Positions 10,627 to 40,349 of a stretch of 64,000 nucleotides of DNA are shown here, piece after piece. Every line of letters starts with the position of its first letter. Position 1 is the stretch's first letter. The translations under genes were made by a program, and so were the position numbers. The DNA is from Homarus americanus (lineage: Eukaryota > Arthropoda > Malacostraca > Decapoda > Nephropidae): positions 558,001 through 622,000 of the forward strand of contig NW_024725521.1 in NCBI RefSeq assembly GCF_018991925.1, in the 5' to 3' direction. A model generated the notes under the pieces. It was not told the DNA's origin. It searched no databases and saw only the letters and a program-made list of their open reading frames with translations.

Positions 10627-11234
10627 CTGTTAATAACTTAATATTGTCACACATTACTTTGGCAAATAAGAGGTTCAATAACAGTTATATGCCAAAATAT
10701 AAAAAATAGGTTTGATGCAATGCACTTCATCTTTCAGAGTAAAAACTTTGCTCCAGTGCTTTCACTTAAATCTGATGGTTTGAAATAAGAACAATCAGGA
10801 AAACAAGAATGCCACTAAAGGTGGGCAAGCCCTGTCATCCCACACCAAAATCCAAAAGGACATAAACTTGGGACAATAACAAGGAGAAAAATTTGGGTAT
10901 GGAACTCCTCAGAAACCTTGTGATAAATTCACATATCAAGTTTGGTTTAAATCAATTACTATTTGTTCAAGTCAATGTATTTATGTTCCGTCTGCATGGG
11001 TGAAAAGTGTTTTTTGTTCCCCTCCTAAAACAGCAGAGAACAATAGGATAAAAAATTTAAGTGCTAAAACATAATCCAAAGTTACATACCCTAATGAAAC
11101 CAATTCCTAAACTTTAACTATGCAAATAATCCACATGAAACTCTGAAGTTACATACCCAAAAATGCTAGTATTTTTTTCCAATATTTTCTTCAATCATCT
11201 TACAGTGTATTTCAAAAACAGGATAAAAAAATTA
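10627..11234. other. AT-rich non-coding sequence
   Basis: No exon, RNA gene or element is supported. A short imperfect direct repeat, aagttacatacccnaa, occurs near 11083 and 11149. If the minus-strand gene at 10044-10626 is real, this is part of its intron. Confidence 0.4.
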
Positions 11235-12369
11235 CAGGAAAGCCTCCGATAATGACGGTTCTACTAATTACGATTCATATTTAAGACCCTATTAAATTTA
11301 CACCATTATTTTCTTTGTATTTACAAAGAAATTATAATAAAATTAAATCAAATTACATTTCCCTTTAATAATCAAATCCTGATACAGGTATGTATTACAT
11401 AAAAAAAAAAAGCCTTGTGCATGGAGGCTGCCAGGCTTATGAGTGGTATAAACAGTCACAGCTTGGTGGGCCTTTTGTTTTCACGCATCTGAACAGGAAA
11501 AGGAGAAAAACTTTCTCGGGTATCTTACGGCATTTGTACATCCCTGTTCACATAAGCAAGAGAACAAGTGATGGTAGTGCTGGTTCAAAAGCTAAAAGAA
11601 AATGTATAAGCTTAACCGAGAAACTAGAAGTGTTAAAACGACATGAAAAAAGCGAGAGGTCTGTGGATACTATATGGAGCAAGCAATGAACATATTTTCT
11701 GAAGTGGATCCATTAACAGAATGAAGCATTAAAATTAACAGGGACATGAAAAACGAATATGACCTCTACATAAATATGTATAATGAGAAAAGAAAGCAGC
11801 TCTGCAAGGTTCTTTAGACAGCTTTATTATTCAAAGGCCTAAACCATCAACTTCAGCTACAGCTATACCATCAAATTCAGGTACAGCTACACCATCAACT
11901 TCAGGTTCAGCTACACCATCAAATTTAGCATCAGCAGCAGCTTCAGCAACAACTAAAGGTTCAGTAACAGTTTCAGCAAGAGCAATGGCATCTTTATGGA
12001 AAGCTACAGTTTCAGCTAGAGTTGAACCTGATGACTTTGTCACCTGAGTAAAAACTCACACAACACAACAACATCCAGTCTCATCCACATTAAACACCTG
12101 TTCTGGCAGGTAACCCCCCTCAGTGATGATGTTTGTATCTCTGAAAGTTGTAAGTTGAGGAGCACCTGTATTTAAAAATTATAGTTTGCATTTTTCATTA
12201 ATTTTATTGTTTTGGGGGAAAAGACGGTAAAAAGCCACACAAAAGATATGAAAAGGACAGACTTTGGAATGCATTTCATTATTATTGCTTTATTTTAATG
12301 GTAAATAATGATTCACCTTACAGTACAATATTGGAGGACACATTACCGTCGTTATTTGAGGCTTTACTG
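11235..12369 (+). mobile_element. Tigger/pogo-type DNA transposon, internally deleted (family 1)
   Basis: The terminal inverted repeats pair: left caggaaagcctccgataatg against the right-end complement cagtaaagcctcaaataacg. TA dinucleotides flank both ends (11233-11234 and 12370-12371), the target duplication of the Tc1/mariner superfamily. Inside, near 11555-11689, a transposase N-terminus reads KAKRKCISLTEKLEVLKRHE, the start of the CENP-B/Tigger DNA-binding helix-turn-helix. A later part (about 11840-12045) encodes a repetitive PSTSGSATPS tail. The DDE catalytic core between them is missing, so the copy is non-autonomous. Confidence 0.82.
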
Positions 12370-13299
12370 TACAGTATTGTACACCGATCAGAAAAGGTAA
12401 GTTTCAAAAAATCTTGGCCAGATACCCAATTTAGTGACTCTTCACCTCCAAAACCTCATTAATATTACATCCTGTATTTCCTTCACTGTCACATAACACA
12501 ATATTATATAAAGTCCAATGTCTTTTTTATGAAGTGCAGTCACCCCCCACAAGTAATCATCCAATGAATCCCATATTATTTTTTAGGAAACCTTGTCATA
12601 GCTATTTGTAAACTTTGTAATATGCAGTGCCTTCTAGCACTTACTTTTCACCCTTCTTTCAACACAGTATATATATATAAATTTTCAAGGTTTCTATCAG
12701 CAAAATTTAAAATGAATTGTCTGTTATTCTTAAACTGTAAATTCAGTTTCTCTTCATTAAAATAACAATCATCAAGATATCTAGTACTGTATAGGGGAAA
12801 CTAGAGTCCACAAAATTATATGATTTAATATTCACTTCAATTTTCAATATTTAAATACTACAGTACATCCTGAAATTAGTCTTCATCTCCACACACAAAT
12901 GCACATTTGTATATATAATGTACATATACACACAGGTATAGGACCATTCATTTGGCATGCTTGGGACCTGGAGGTTGCTAAATAGGTTTTTTCCACAGAA
13001 TTTGGAGTGCCAGGCCTCAAATGAACAAAATGTACAGTAAACCCTCTATAAATGGCTGCAAAGCCTCTGTTCTGATCACTAGATTCACCTTTAAAAAGTA
13101 GCTTTAACTGTACACAGTAGCATTAAAACTTAAAATTGTAGAAACATAAACAGCAATAATGAAAGCATATAAATAGTAGTGATAATGAAAGCATAAAATG
13201 AGCAAAAAAGATACAAGTTAGTGTACAAACTGCATCACAGTTGCCCGGTACACGCCTTAGCAATGAAGCTCCGTTGCGGACCTCCGACCTCCGCACACG
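12370..13299. other. AT-rich non-coding sequence
   Basis: No gene recognised. There is a possible minus-strand donor (gtgaaaagtaagtg near 12645) but no matching open exon. A GC-richer stretch at 13235-13305 gives a short Arg/Val-rich minus frame without homology I can see. Confidence 0.4.
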
Positions 13300-13610
13300 C
13301 GCCACCCAAAGATATATAAAACTTTATACCTTATGATAGTAATTCCTCCAATTTCTTTTGCACTTTTTTTATGTAGGATTGTGTGCATGTAAAAAAATAA
13401 AAATAAAATAAAATAAAATAAAAATAAATAAGAAAACCATTTGTATCTACCCAAAATTACGAGTTGAAAAATACTTTATACCATATGATATTTTTTCTTC
13501 ACTTTCTGTATGTAAGAATGAATGTACTGTACAGTATATGTGATTGACTAAAGAAAATGAATAAAATTAGATATATGTACCCAAAATTACGAGGTGAAAA
13601 ATAACCGTGA
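13300..13610 (+). repeat. Degenerate tandem repeat, unit about 130-147 bp
   Basis: Three related blocks start near 13302, 13450 and 13581. The last two share tacccaaaattacgag followed by tgaaaaata. The first has cacccaaagatatataaaac then actttatacc. An AAATA-rich run (13389-13432) lies inside the first unit. Confidence 0.5.
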
Positions 13611-13757
13611 CATATATCTCAGAGGTGGGGAATGGTTGGAAATATCCCATTCGCCCTGGGAATTACTTTTGGTGCTCATTTTAAATAATTGTTCCAGAAC
13701 AGAGCCAGTTTTTGTTGTATTCTGGATACCAGGACATCGGATAAAAGGTCCCATTCC

Positions 13758-13896
<139 letters not shown>

Positions 13897-14531
13897 TGTA
13901 CTTGTATATATATTATGGAATGTAGAATATAATTGGGCCACATGATTACTATAGTACTATACTGTATACTACTGTATATATATTTATTTATATTCATATC
14001 AAAATATCTAAATTCAACTTATATTTGAACACAATCCCTTGTAACAGCAATAAATATCCATGTATTATGCTCCACAATCATTTGTTAATAAAAATAATAA
14101 TAATATTCAGACACCATAGTGTGTTCACTGAAAGCTTCCAACTGAGGCCTTGGCAAGGCGAACAGTCACGGGGAGTCACTACAATTCTTTTGTATTTAAT
14201 CTATCATATTTATACAGTCCAGTACAGTACTGCATAATATTTTAAGGGATAATAATTTCCGCACTTATGGAAGCAAAAATTAGCATGTGAAATGCTCTGG
14301 TAATATGGCTATCAAAAAGAGAATAAGAAAATATTAAAAATTTTCATCGACATTCTGCACAATGCTGTGTAACATCACAGGGCGAGTGGTTTATGTCTCA
14401 GAATTTGTTCATCATGTTTGTGTTCTCTTCAAGACATTTATGATACCAGAGCATTTCACATGCTAATTTTTGCTTCCCCACATGTGAAAATTATCAGATA
14501 TATAACATAGATTAGTTATTATCCCTTAGAA

Positions 14532-15954
14532 CAGAGATTTTCAACCAATGTGCCGCGGGAGTTTAAATAGCATTTGGATACATTTTGACATTACTGGTAC
14601 TTTTATGGAGCGCATAAAGAACCCTGGCATTGTTTTCACACACTGTTTCCTGCACAGAGGCCCTCATTTCAAAATCAATAGTACCTGAGCTCCAGAAAGT
14701 ATTAGATGAGACGATCAAAATAGTTAACTATATAAAAAATAGGCCATTAAAATCAAGGTTGTTTTCAACACTGTGTTCTGCCATGGAGTCTGCTCACACA
14801 CAACTTCTACTACGCACAGAAGTGAGGTGGTTGTCTAGAGGCCGGGTGCTTTTGCGGTTTTATGAACTAAGGGAGGAGCTTTTTATATTTTTGACATCAG
14901 AAGAGTCTGAGCTGGCTGACCTGCTTAGTAATGAAACCTGGTGCAATGAAGTTGCATTCCTGGCTGATATATTCTAAGCCTTGAACACTCTTAATAAGAG
15001 TATGCAGGGAAAGAATGAAAATAGTCTGACTTGTACTGACAAAGTTAGCTCTTTTAAGGAAAACTATCACTGTGGGAAGCCAGAATAAAAAAAAGAACAA
15101 AGTTGAAATGTTTCAACTGACAAAAGGTTGCAGACTGGACAAAAATCTTGTCAGTTTAATTCTACAAAGTTTGTCGCTACTGAGTAAAAACATTGAAAAG
15201 TATTTCCCATCACTTGATGTATCTTCCTTGGACTGGGTGAGAGATCCGTTTGTGGTAAGTGCGTGCGAGTCAGCAGGATTAACTGTTGCCGAAGAGGATG
15301 AGCTGACGGAAATCAGAAACGACAGAGGACTGAAACTGAAGCACCTATCAACACATATGACTTCATTCTGGTTGTCCCTTCAAGAGGAATACCCCATCAT
15401 TACAAAGAAGGCAATTGAAGCACTTCTTCCTTTCTCAACATCGTATCTGTGTGAAGCTGGCTTCTCTGCCATGAACACAATGAAGAGCAAGAACAGGTCA
15501 CAGCTTCAAACACTGGAGAACTTGAGGGTATGCCTGTCAACCATTCGACCTCAGACAAGGAACATCATGAGACTACACCAAGCACAGGTTTCCCACTGAT
15601 ATCTTTATGTAAGCAAAGGCCTTTTATTTTTACTCATGTTTGTATTTGAATACAACCTATATCTGAAAGTTTCATATTTTTTAATGAATGTCATCTTTTT
15701 CAATGACATCTTGTTTCAATGTGTAGTAATAACACATATGCATAAAACTTTCAAATTATTTTGAAAACCATGATCAACGATATAGTTTTGGCAATAAAAT
15801 TAATAAATTATTAGTTTTTTAAAATTATGAACACATTCTTATCATTCATTTTCTTTTAAATGATCAAATCTATCCTTAAATACTGATGGTGTGCCTCGAC
15901 CATTATAGTACCTGACTCACTGTGCATTGAGATGAAAAAGGTTGAAAATCACTG
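14532..15954 (+). mobile_element. hAT-superfamily DNA transposon with perfect 8-bp target duplication
   Basis: The ends are cagagattttcaacc on the left and its near complement ggttgaaaatcactg on the right. Both are flanked by the same octamer ccttagaa (14524-14531 and 15955-15962), the 8-bp duplication typical of hAT. It encodes the broken transposase described at 14630-15599. At about 1.4 kb it is shorter than a full ZBED-like hAT element, so the 5' half of the transposase gene is missing. Confidence 0.92.
14630..15599 (+). pseudogene. hAT transposase C-terminal half (ZBED5/SCAND3-like), disrupted
   Basis: The first part (to the stop at about 14977) carries ELQKVLDETIKIVNYIKNRP and LLRTEVRWLSRGRVLLRFYE, matching the conserved RWLSRG segment of this transposase group. 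The second part (about 15072-15599) ends in the dimerisation region: FSTSYLCEAGFSAMNTMKSK then LENLRVCLSTIRP. In-frame stops near 14975 and 15087 break the frame, and the N-terminal BED zinc finger and first catalytic part are absent. In ZBED-type relatives such C-termini are sometimes domesticated, but the stops and the intact transposon ends argue for a decaying mobile element. Confidence 0.88.
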
Positions 15955-16110
15955 CCTTAGAATATCATAATACTGTATATAAAAAATATGATAGGTTAAA
16001 TACAAAAGAATTGTAGTGACTTTTCCCATGTCCGTCTGCCAACTAGTCAGCTGCCTTGCTACAAACTGACCCTAGGCCTCAGTTGCAAGCTTCCAATGAA
16101 CAGACTATAG

Positions 16111-16722
16111 TCCATGAACATCACAGCCAACTGCCCCTGGTGGAAGGAGTGTTCCTTATTGTTCTTATACACACACACACTAACCCTATTATCAAAAACA
16201 TTCTAATATTAAAATAAAAATCAATTACAGCTTGTCCATACTGAGACAGTTTCTTAAGTTTCATTTAATATTTGGTTATATTCTAACAAATCCATTATTT
16301 CTATAATACTGTATTGATTGGGATAAAATAAACTGCTATTTGCACAAATATAATACAATGCATTGCAGTACTTGGCTCCAAAGCAATCTAACTATTAACT
16401 CAAATATGTAACATAATAAAGGCTTCACACTTATATCCACAGCAGATATAACTGTAAATTTGTGCGAGGAAAAAAATATGCAACTCTTCAACACAACAAT
16501 TGTTGTTTTCTTTCCTAGTTTACAGTTAAACCATCTAAATCATATAAACAACAGTTAAAACCTCAAACACACACACTCCACATAACTTGAGTAATGACCA
16601 CGGAATAGCTTTTTTTTTCTTAAATGGATGATGAAACCACACAAACATTCAACAGAGAATTTATAACAAAACACAGTACAGTATGTCCAATGATAGAATT
16701 TGATAAAATTATGTCAAAAGTA
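16111..16722 (-). other. Candidate 3' UTR of the YIPF gene
   Basis: AT-rich sequence without exons directly past the YIPF stop codon. An ATTAAA variant poly(A) signal on the minus strand lies at 16264-16269. No canonical AATAAA is nearer. Confidence 0.35.
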
Positions 16723-34641
<17,919 letters not shown>

Positions 34642-34700
34642 GGTGGAGAATAGATGACGTTCATGTCAACAAACGGACTGTTATCAACACTACTGTACGG
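34642..34700 (-). promoter_or_regulatory. YIPF upstream region with CRE-like TGACGT
   Basis: TGACGT at 34655-34660 (ATF/CREB half-site) lies 14 bp before the presumed start codon. There is no TATA box. This is the expected promoter or 5' UTR position if exon 1 is right. Confidence 0.35.
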
Positions 34701-36095
34701 GATCACAATAACTAGCTACAGCTTACTGATGGATATACTACATATAATTTAGTCAAGATTAATCAGTGAATAGTCACATGAGAATAAATATAAAGTGTGT
34801 CATGTGTAATGATGCAAGAATAAGGTAATGTACAAGAGAGAACTACCAGTTTAATCTCTCGTATAATGCATAAAGAGAATACTTTTTACTGGTACAGTAA
34901 ATATTTCATATATACTCGTATATTTAGATAAAATAGTTTTTGCGTGTTTTTAATTTCTGATTGTCGATTAATCCCCTAAAAACTGAAAACATGTACTATT
35001 ACAAAGTTCTGAATAAAGCCACGACCACATGTACACTTAGGTAGGTAATGTGAGTAATTTATTTGTCTTCTCTTTGACTCTTATCCCTGTGATTTCAATG
35101 CAATTATGCATAGCATCAATAACTTCATAACAGTGATAACACATGATAGGCTTACACCAGCAGTGTCAAGTTGCCAACTACCACGGGAACACCAACCGGC
35201 ACTCTCATTTGACACAATCGCACGATAAAAACACACAAACAAAATAGAAGAAACAGAAAGGAAAACAAGCAGAAAAGCGACAGACAAGGAAGCAGAACAA
35301 ATAGATTAATAAAGAGACAGACAAACAGCCAACGAAAGAGACAAAAATAGCAGGCTGAATAACAAGGCAAAAGAAGAACAAGCAGATAGAGAAAGAGTGA
35401 GACAAACTGAATAAGACTCCCATCTCTCGGTAAGACCTTCACTAATACAACAAGACGTTTCTTAACAGGGTAAGACCCTTCTTTATTAGGCACCTTCCCT
35501 CATTATGTAACACCACCATAAGATAAGACTTAAAGACTTACTCAACCCTTCAGTTGTCTAAGTACAGTACAAACATTGTATACCTGCACTGTCTATGTAT
35601 ACGAACATCTAGTATCTCTCAAACCAATGTGAACTCGCATGACGATTTTGTTGGATAAATATCTATACTATATAATATTATGATATTAATCTATCTCTAC
35701 CATCTGCCACCTGTTAGCGTTTGTGACCTTGAACATCATTATTTCACGATATGTCGATTAAAAATATATATTTCATCGTCAACATAAACGCAGTGTATTT
35801 ATCAGTCCCCAATCTCTAATAAACTGATTAACACGCATTGAAACAGAGAGGAGATGTCTTACATAATTATTAAATTTCTGATCCACAGCTTTTAGCTGCA
35901 GAAAAATTCGTGTTTTGGCTGCTGGAGAGTTTCAGTTTGATGAACTGCAAAATTGTTTAATAAAAACACATTAATCTGACGTAGTTTTACGTTCTGGTTT
36001 AAAAGATATATATTTTTTCTTGGAGCGAATAGTAGAAAGTTAAGTTAGAATAGATTAGAATATAGTGTTATGATTTACTTATTATTGTAAGCCTC
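34701..36095. other. AT-rich intergenic sequence
   Basis: No gene is supported. An A/G/C-rich stretch without T (about 35215-35410, aagagacagacaaac-like) produces long but meaningless hydrophobic minus frames. Confidence 0.5.
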
Positions 36096-36100
36096 GATCA

Positions 36101-36180
36101 GAGTAGAACGGTCTAGAATCTCCCAGGCGTCTCTCGGTGATACTTGGATGTTCGAGAAGCGTCACTAAGGCATATATAAA
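36101..36180 (+). promoter_or_regulatory. Heat-shock-type promoter: two HSEs and a TATA box
   Basis: HSE 1 (36106-36123) reads GAA-cg-GTC-ta-GAA-tc-TCC and HSE 2 (36146-36163) reads GGA-tg-TTC-ga-GAA-gc-GTC. Each has four alternating pentamer units with exact 2-bp spacing, the binding pattern of heat-shock factor. TATATAAA follows at 36173-36180. No recognisable heat-shock protein frame follows, so the transcript is unknown. Confidence 0.5.
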
Positions 36181-36470
36181 CAGGAGCGAGCGGATTTTTT
36201 TTTCTTTTATTTAAAAATTTACAATTACATTTATACATAAATATTACATATTAATATATTTGTCCGTGAAATATTTGGACGACTTTTCTTTTAAAATACA
36301 CTTGATCATCCATTTATCAAGCGAGGAGTTGTAGTGGATTCCTCCCCTAAAAACGCTTTTGTCGCTGAGTAGCCGACCCTGCAAATTCCCCAGCGTATGC
36401 CTCGTGGTCTAGGTCAACCAGCGCCGCCATACATGACGGAGGTCAACTATTAAGCCACGCCTACCTCCGT

Positions 36471-36580
36471 TATATAAGATCTCGCCTCGTAGTGACCTAC
36501 CTCTTTCTACCTACAGCCAGTCTTCAAGCAACACCTCCTCCTCCACTCCTGCCTGGCGGCCCTCGCTCCAGCCGGCGACC
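36471..36580 (+). promoter_or_regulatory. TATA-box promoter and GC-rich leader
   Basis: TATATAAG at 36471-36478 is followed by C-rich leader sequence and possible initiator words (ccagtc at 36517). It stands out from the AT-rich surroundings. Confidence 0.45.
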
Positions 36581-36614
36581 ATGGCGACCCACAAGCTGGT
36601 CCTCCTAGCACCCT
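36581..36614 (+). CDS. Candidate first coding exon, signal-peptide start
   Basis: ATG in good context (gcgaccATGGCGA) 110 bp after the TATA box gives MATHKLVLLAP, the kind of short secretory start that arthropod cuticle and defence genes carry on a first exon. A donor-like t|gtaggg follows at 36615. Without splicing the frame ends at a TAA after about 30 codons. No downstream exon was found, so this may be a gene relic or a gene with a long intron. Confidence 0.3.
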
Positions 36615-38570
36615 GTAGGGGTATCGAGATATTAATGTTGTCTAGCACTCAGGATGGAAGGAAACTCTAATGTGGTTTTCTTGTATAATATATAAGTTAT
36701 ATGATAGACAGTCTGGTGCTGGAGATGCCGTGTGGTGGGGAGCTGCTCAGTAGAAGACATTCGGTGAGTAGCGTGTTGAAGGAGGTAGATGTGCAGGAGC
36801 TTCGTTAGAGAAGATGTTGCCTGTTGCTGGCCTCCTGGTTGAATAAATGTTAACAGCTAGGAGCTTGCTGGAGGAGGTGTTGCTTGTTCAGGAAAATGGG
36901 CAGAATGAGAGTTGGTTGGTGAGGAAGCTCAGAGAAGGACAGCTGGTGGGTCGCCATGCTCGCTGGCCGGAGCGAGGTCCGCCAGGCAGGCGGAGGAGAG
37001 GTGAGGGTCGCCAGGCAGCGGCAGAGGAGGTGTTGCTTGTTGAAGAAGAATGGTCAGAATGAATCTCAATGGAGAGACAGAGCTTATATACCCAGCAGCC
37101 GCTATGAGTCATGTTGGGAAAACCCAGAAAGTCGCCGGTGAATAGTTTCGTTGCTAGGCAACGGCACGTCTGAATGCGTGGAGGTGCCGTGTGGTGGCTG
37201 CTACGCAGTTTGTAGGGGAGACGTCCACTACAACCCTCACCAACCAGCTCTCTCTACATCACGCTTGTAACCACGCTGCCACTTCCCAGCACCAAGCTGC
37301 ACTGTATATCCAATACAATATGTATACAGAGAGCACATTGTGAGTTTCCTTTCTCCATCCCACCCTGAGTGTGAACCAATATCGCGAAACCCCACAAATG
37401 GTGACCCCCGGAGATTCGCACTCACACATGATCGCTACTGTTCATAATGTAAAGAATATATACCAGAACAACTGAAGACATTTGTTGTGCAAGTATTGTG
37501 TAATTGTTGTGATAAATATAAAGTGAGAAGACGAAGGAATTGTACACTGGTAGTGTGCTGACTATATATTCGAAGTGTGGAGTAAAGCTGTGAAGCCATT
37601 ACCCTGTTATTTGCTGTTAACAATGTTGCAAAGAATCAATGCTTATTAAAGAAGACTACAGTGCACAAGTGTGTTTCTGAGACCTGATGGAAATCTACCT
37701 GCTTGTTGTTTGTCTGTACACTGATACCGATCGTCGAGAAATTACTGGAGACTGGCGGGACAGCCAGTGCCACAGTAGCAGCGATGCCGCAAAAGCCATG
37801 ACTGACTGTGGAATGAGCGTTCAGGGAACAAACACGGAGAATAATACACAAGAAGTGGGGAACACAAGGAGTGGGGGACGTTTTATTTCTTTCCTTTTAA
37901 TAACACCCATAGGAGACGGTAGGACTACTTTATAATTTTGAAGCATCCCACTGTTCAAGCACGTGCTCAACTGCTGCGTGCAACGAGAGCCATTGAGTGG
38001 CACAAGCATGTAAGATTTTGTGTGACTTAAGGTCCAGAAAAGTTTAAGTTCATATTTCCTTTTGGCACTATGGGAGAAGTATGTATAAATATTTATGATT
38101 AGGTCTTCGCACTGCCGTGGTAGATATTTTACTGATTTTGATGCACATAAGTGAACGCTACAGTATAACAAATATACATTTATTTTAATATATAAAATTG
38201 AATTTTTTGATGACGTGGCATATGTATGAATATGTAACATAATGTAAAGTATTAAATAAAACAGCCATATTAATATATTACAATAATATATATTAAAATT
38301 TCAATGTAGAATAAAGCTTATATTGATGTGTAGAATTTACGAAGAATGGGTGTAGAATGTGTCTAGAACGTGGCCTTATGGTGACTAACTGGCAACTTAA
38401 AAGCCACGTTACTTGCCAAAGGTCACTAGAAGACTACAATTCGGCAACGCTGGCCAGTGGTAAATTCGACAACACTTTGTGAGATATCTACTGCTTCTGT
38501 ACAGACGACCCAAGCCGCAGGTAACCAGTGGTTGACGCTGAGTAGGCGGTGAAATGAGGGTCGTAACATT
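36615..38570. other. Intergenic sequence with short local duplications
   Basis: The phrase gaggaggtgttgcttgttnaag occurs at about 36869 and 37026, and gccgtgtggtgg at about 36729 and 37187, showing diverged local duplication. The Arg/Glu-rich plus frame at 36847-37062 covers the first pair and is not convincing as a gene. Confidence 0.4.
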
Positions 38571-38574
38571 ACAG

Positions 38575-38815
38575 TATGTTAACGTTATGTTTAGTTAAGG
38601 TTATAATATATGTTAACGTTATATTACGTAATTTTTTAAGTTAAGGTTAGGTTAAGGTTATGTAATGTTAACTTTAAGATCTGTTGCTCTTATAGTTGGT
38701 TAAATGTCATCTTAAGGGTATGTTAAGGCAATATCAGGTAAAGTTAGGTTAATGTTACGCTATGTTAAAGTTATGTTAGGCTACAGTTACTTTAGGTTAA
38801 TATTAGGCATATGGA
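38575..38815 (+). repeat. Degenerate TTAGG/TTAAGG-like interstitial repeat
   Basis: About 240 bp of gttaaggtta, gttaggttaagg and gttatgttagg text. TTAGG is the arthropod telomere unit. Short stretches of the same kind occur near 35, 1690, 17175, 26495, 46435, 55290 and 63440. 38816-39970 holds nothing I recognise apart from a short ATCT run near 39212. Confidence 0.6.
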
Positions 38816-39974
38816 CGTGTGCATAAGTTTTCGTCACGTTTCTGGAACTTTTTTGTAGCATTTACTTAAGTTTAATGAAGTGTTATTACATCGAAACTTC
38901 CGCCCTCCGGAAAAACGTTTCAGTAATGTTTTAATTATAATGTTTTAAAAACGACGAATTGTTAGCTGGGGTGGTGATGTGTAGTTGGCCAGACATGAGT
39001 GTATCTTATCAGCTCCTATATAATCTTGATTTATTAGCAGAATTTAGGTTTGTTGTAATTCTTAGATTCTCCGTACGTATCTTAGGGGAAATACTCATTT
39101 ATTGCTCCACAGCACAGAAGTAAGAAAGGGATGCATGGTTGTACGAAATGGTTTTATAGAGGTATATCATGCTGCTGTCCAATTCACAAAAAATTGTCAA
39201 TTGCAAATATCTATCAATCTATCTATCTATCTAGCTACAGGTAGTTGAAGCATATGTATTCTTTTGCGTAAAAAAAATTTAAGAAATTATCTCCTGAAAA
39301 CTTTTCCACTTCTTGGTGTTCAGTGAGATGCTAGAAGAGATCCTTTTTTGTTTCATTATATAGTCTGACAGTTGTTAAAATGTGTGTTAATTATTGTTTT
39401 GAAGGTGATTCGTCTTTCGCCCCTATACCTCGGCTGCATCACCCCTGGCGGGCGGTATTTCCATCAACTTACATTTATCCATTAAATCTTGAAAAATATA
39501 CTTGTGTGTTTAAGGGTTACATGATCTAGTGGGGGAGCATGACAGGTCGTCATTAATATTGGTCTTCAAACCTACAACAGTAACGTAGAAAAGCCGCCCT
39601 CCCAGCATCGATAACATTAATTTGATCTTAGTTATAGCTTATGGTATATTGGTTATAAGAAACTAGGTTATATTTTGTTAGCTATATACTGTATTAATCG
39701 TTTACTTAAAAAAAAAAACCTATCCATAATTCATTTTAAAGGGACTTTGGTGATATTTCCTTTTGGCCGCCAACAGTAAGAAAATAAACATACTGCTAGA
39801 AAACTTCCAAATATGAATATATAAATAGTTTAATTTCCTCAATATATCAATAGATTTTTTCTGACATTTTTGCGGTACTCTGAGTATGAAAGTGTACTGA
39901 GGACACTAGCACATATTATCTACCATCTATTTGGATTTATATTACTCTATATCGTCCAGAAAATATATTAAGAA

Positions 39975-40345
39975 CATAACATAAGAACATAAGACTGGAG
40001 GAAACTGCAGCAGGCCTATTGGCCCGCACTGGGCAGTCCCATTTACACCCAACCCCTATTGCTCATATATCCAACCAACCTATATGTTTGAAGCTATCCA
40101 GCGTATTCGAGTTAATGATGATGTTTGGTAACTTGTTCCATTCATCCACTACTCTATTTCCAAACCAATGTTTACCTATTTCGCGCCTAAATCTAATTTT
40201 TTCTAATTTAAAACCATTGTTACGAGTTCGCTCCTGGTTGGATGGTTTGAATAATCTGTAAAATGTAAATTCTCTCTTGTTATGAATTCCGTCCCAGAAA
40301 TGACTTGTAGGAAGTAATTGACGAATTGCAACTGAGTCCTCCCGG
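39975..40345 (-). pseudogene. Non-LTR retrotransposon C-terminal fragment
   Basis: The minus frame reads FWDGIHNKREFTFYRLFKPS, then EIGKHWFGNRVVDEWNKLPN and IIINSNTLDSFK, the usual C-terminus of a crustacean-type LINE RT. Its 3' tail (complement of cataagaacataagactgga) is at the left end. Upstream on the minus strand the frame runs on into the 40350-40905 minisatellite, which is not part of the protein. A diverged relative is at 56085-56225. Confidence 0.75.
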
Positions 40346-40349
40346 GATG

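Larger units (their letters stand above)
14110..16110. repeat. Fold-back (long inverted repeat) element split by a hAT insertion
   Basis: The left arm (about 14110-14300) is matched in reverse complement by 14450-14523 plus 15963-16110. Examples are gcaaaaattagcatgtgaaa at about 14274 against tttcacatgctaatttttgc at about 14456, and ctacaattcttttgtattta at about 14177 against its complement near 15998-16017. The loop is about 150 bp. The right arm is interrupted by the transposon at 14532-15954. Without it the fold-back would be about 580 bp. No protein is encoded by the arms. Outer ends are approximate. Confidence 0.75.

Noticed and set aside
14630..15599. A domesticated ZBED-type host gene
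   Set aside because: There are two in-frame stops, the N-terminal part is missing, and transposon ends with a perfect 8-bp target duplication surround it.
35081..35493. Hydrophobic minus-strand frames resembling membrane proteins
   Set aside because: They arise from a plus-strand tract almost free of T, which yields Leu/Phe/Cys-rich text in all minus frames.
38355..38385. A third heat-shock element (gaatgtgtctagaacgtgg)
   Set aside because: Only two of four units fit the pattern and there is no TATA box nearby.
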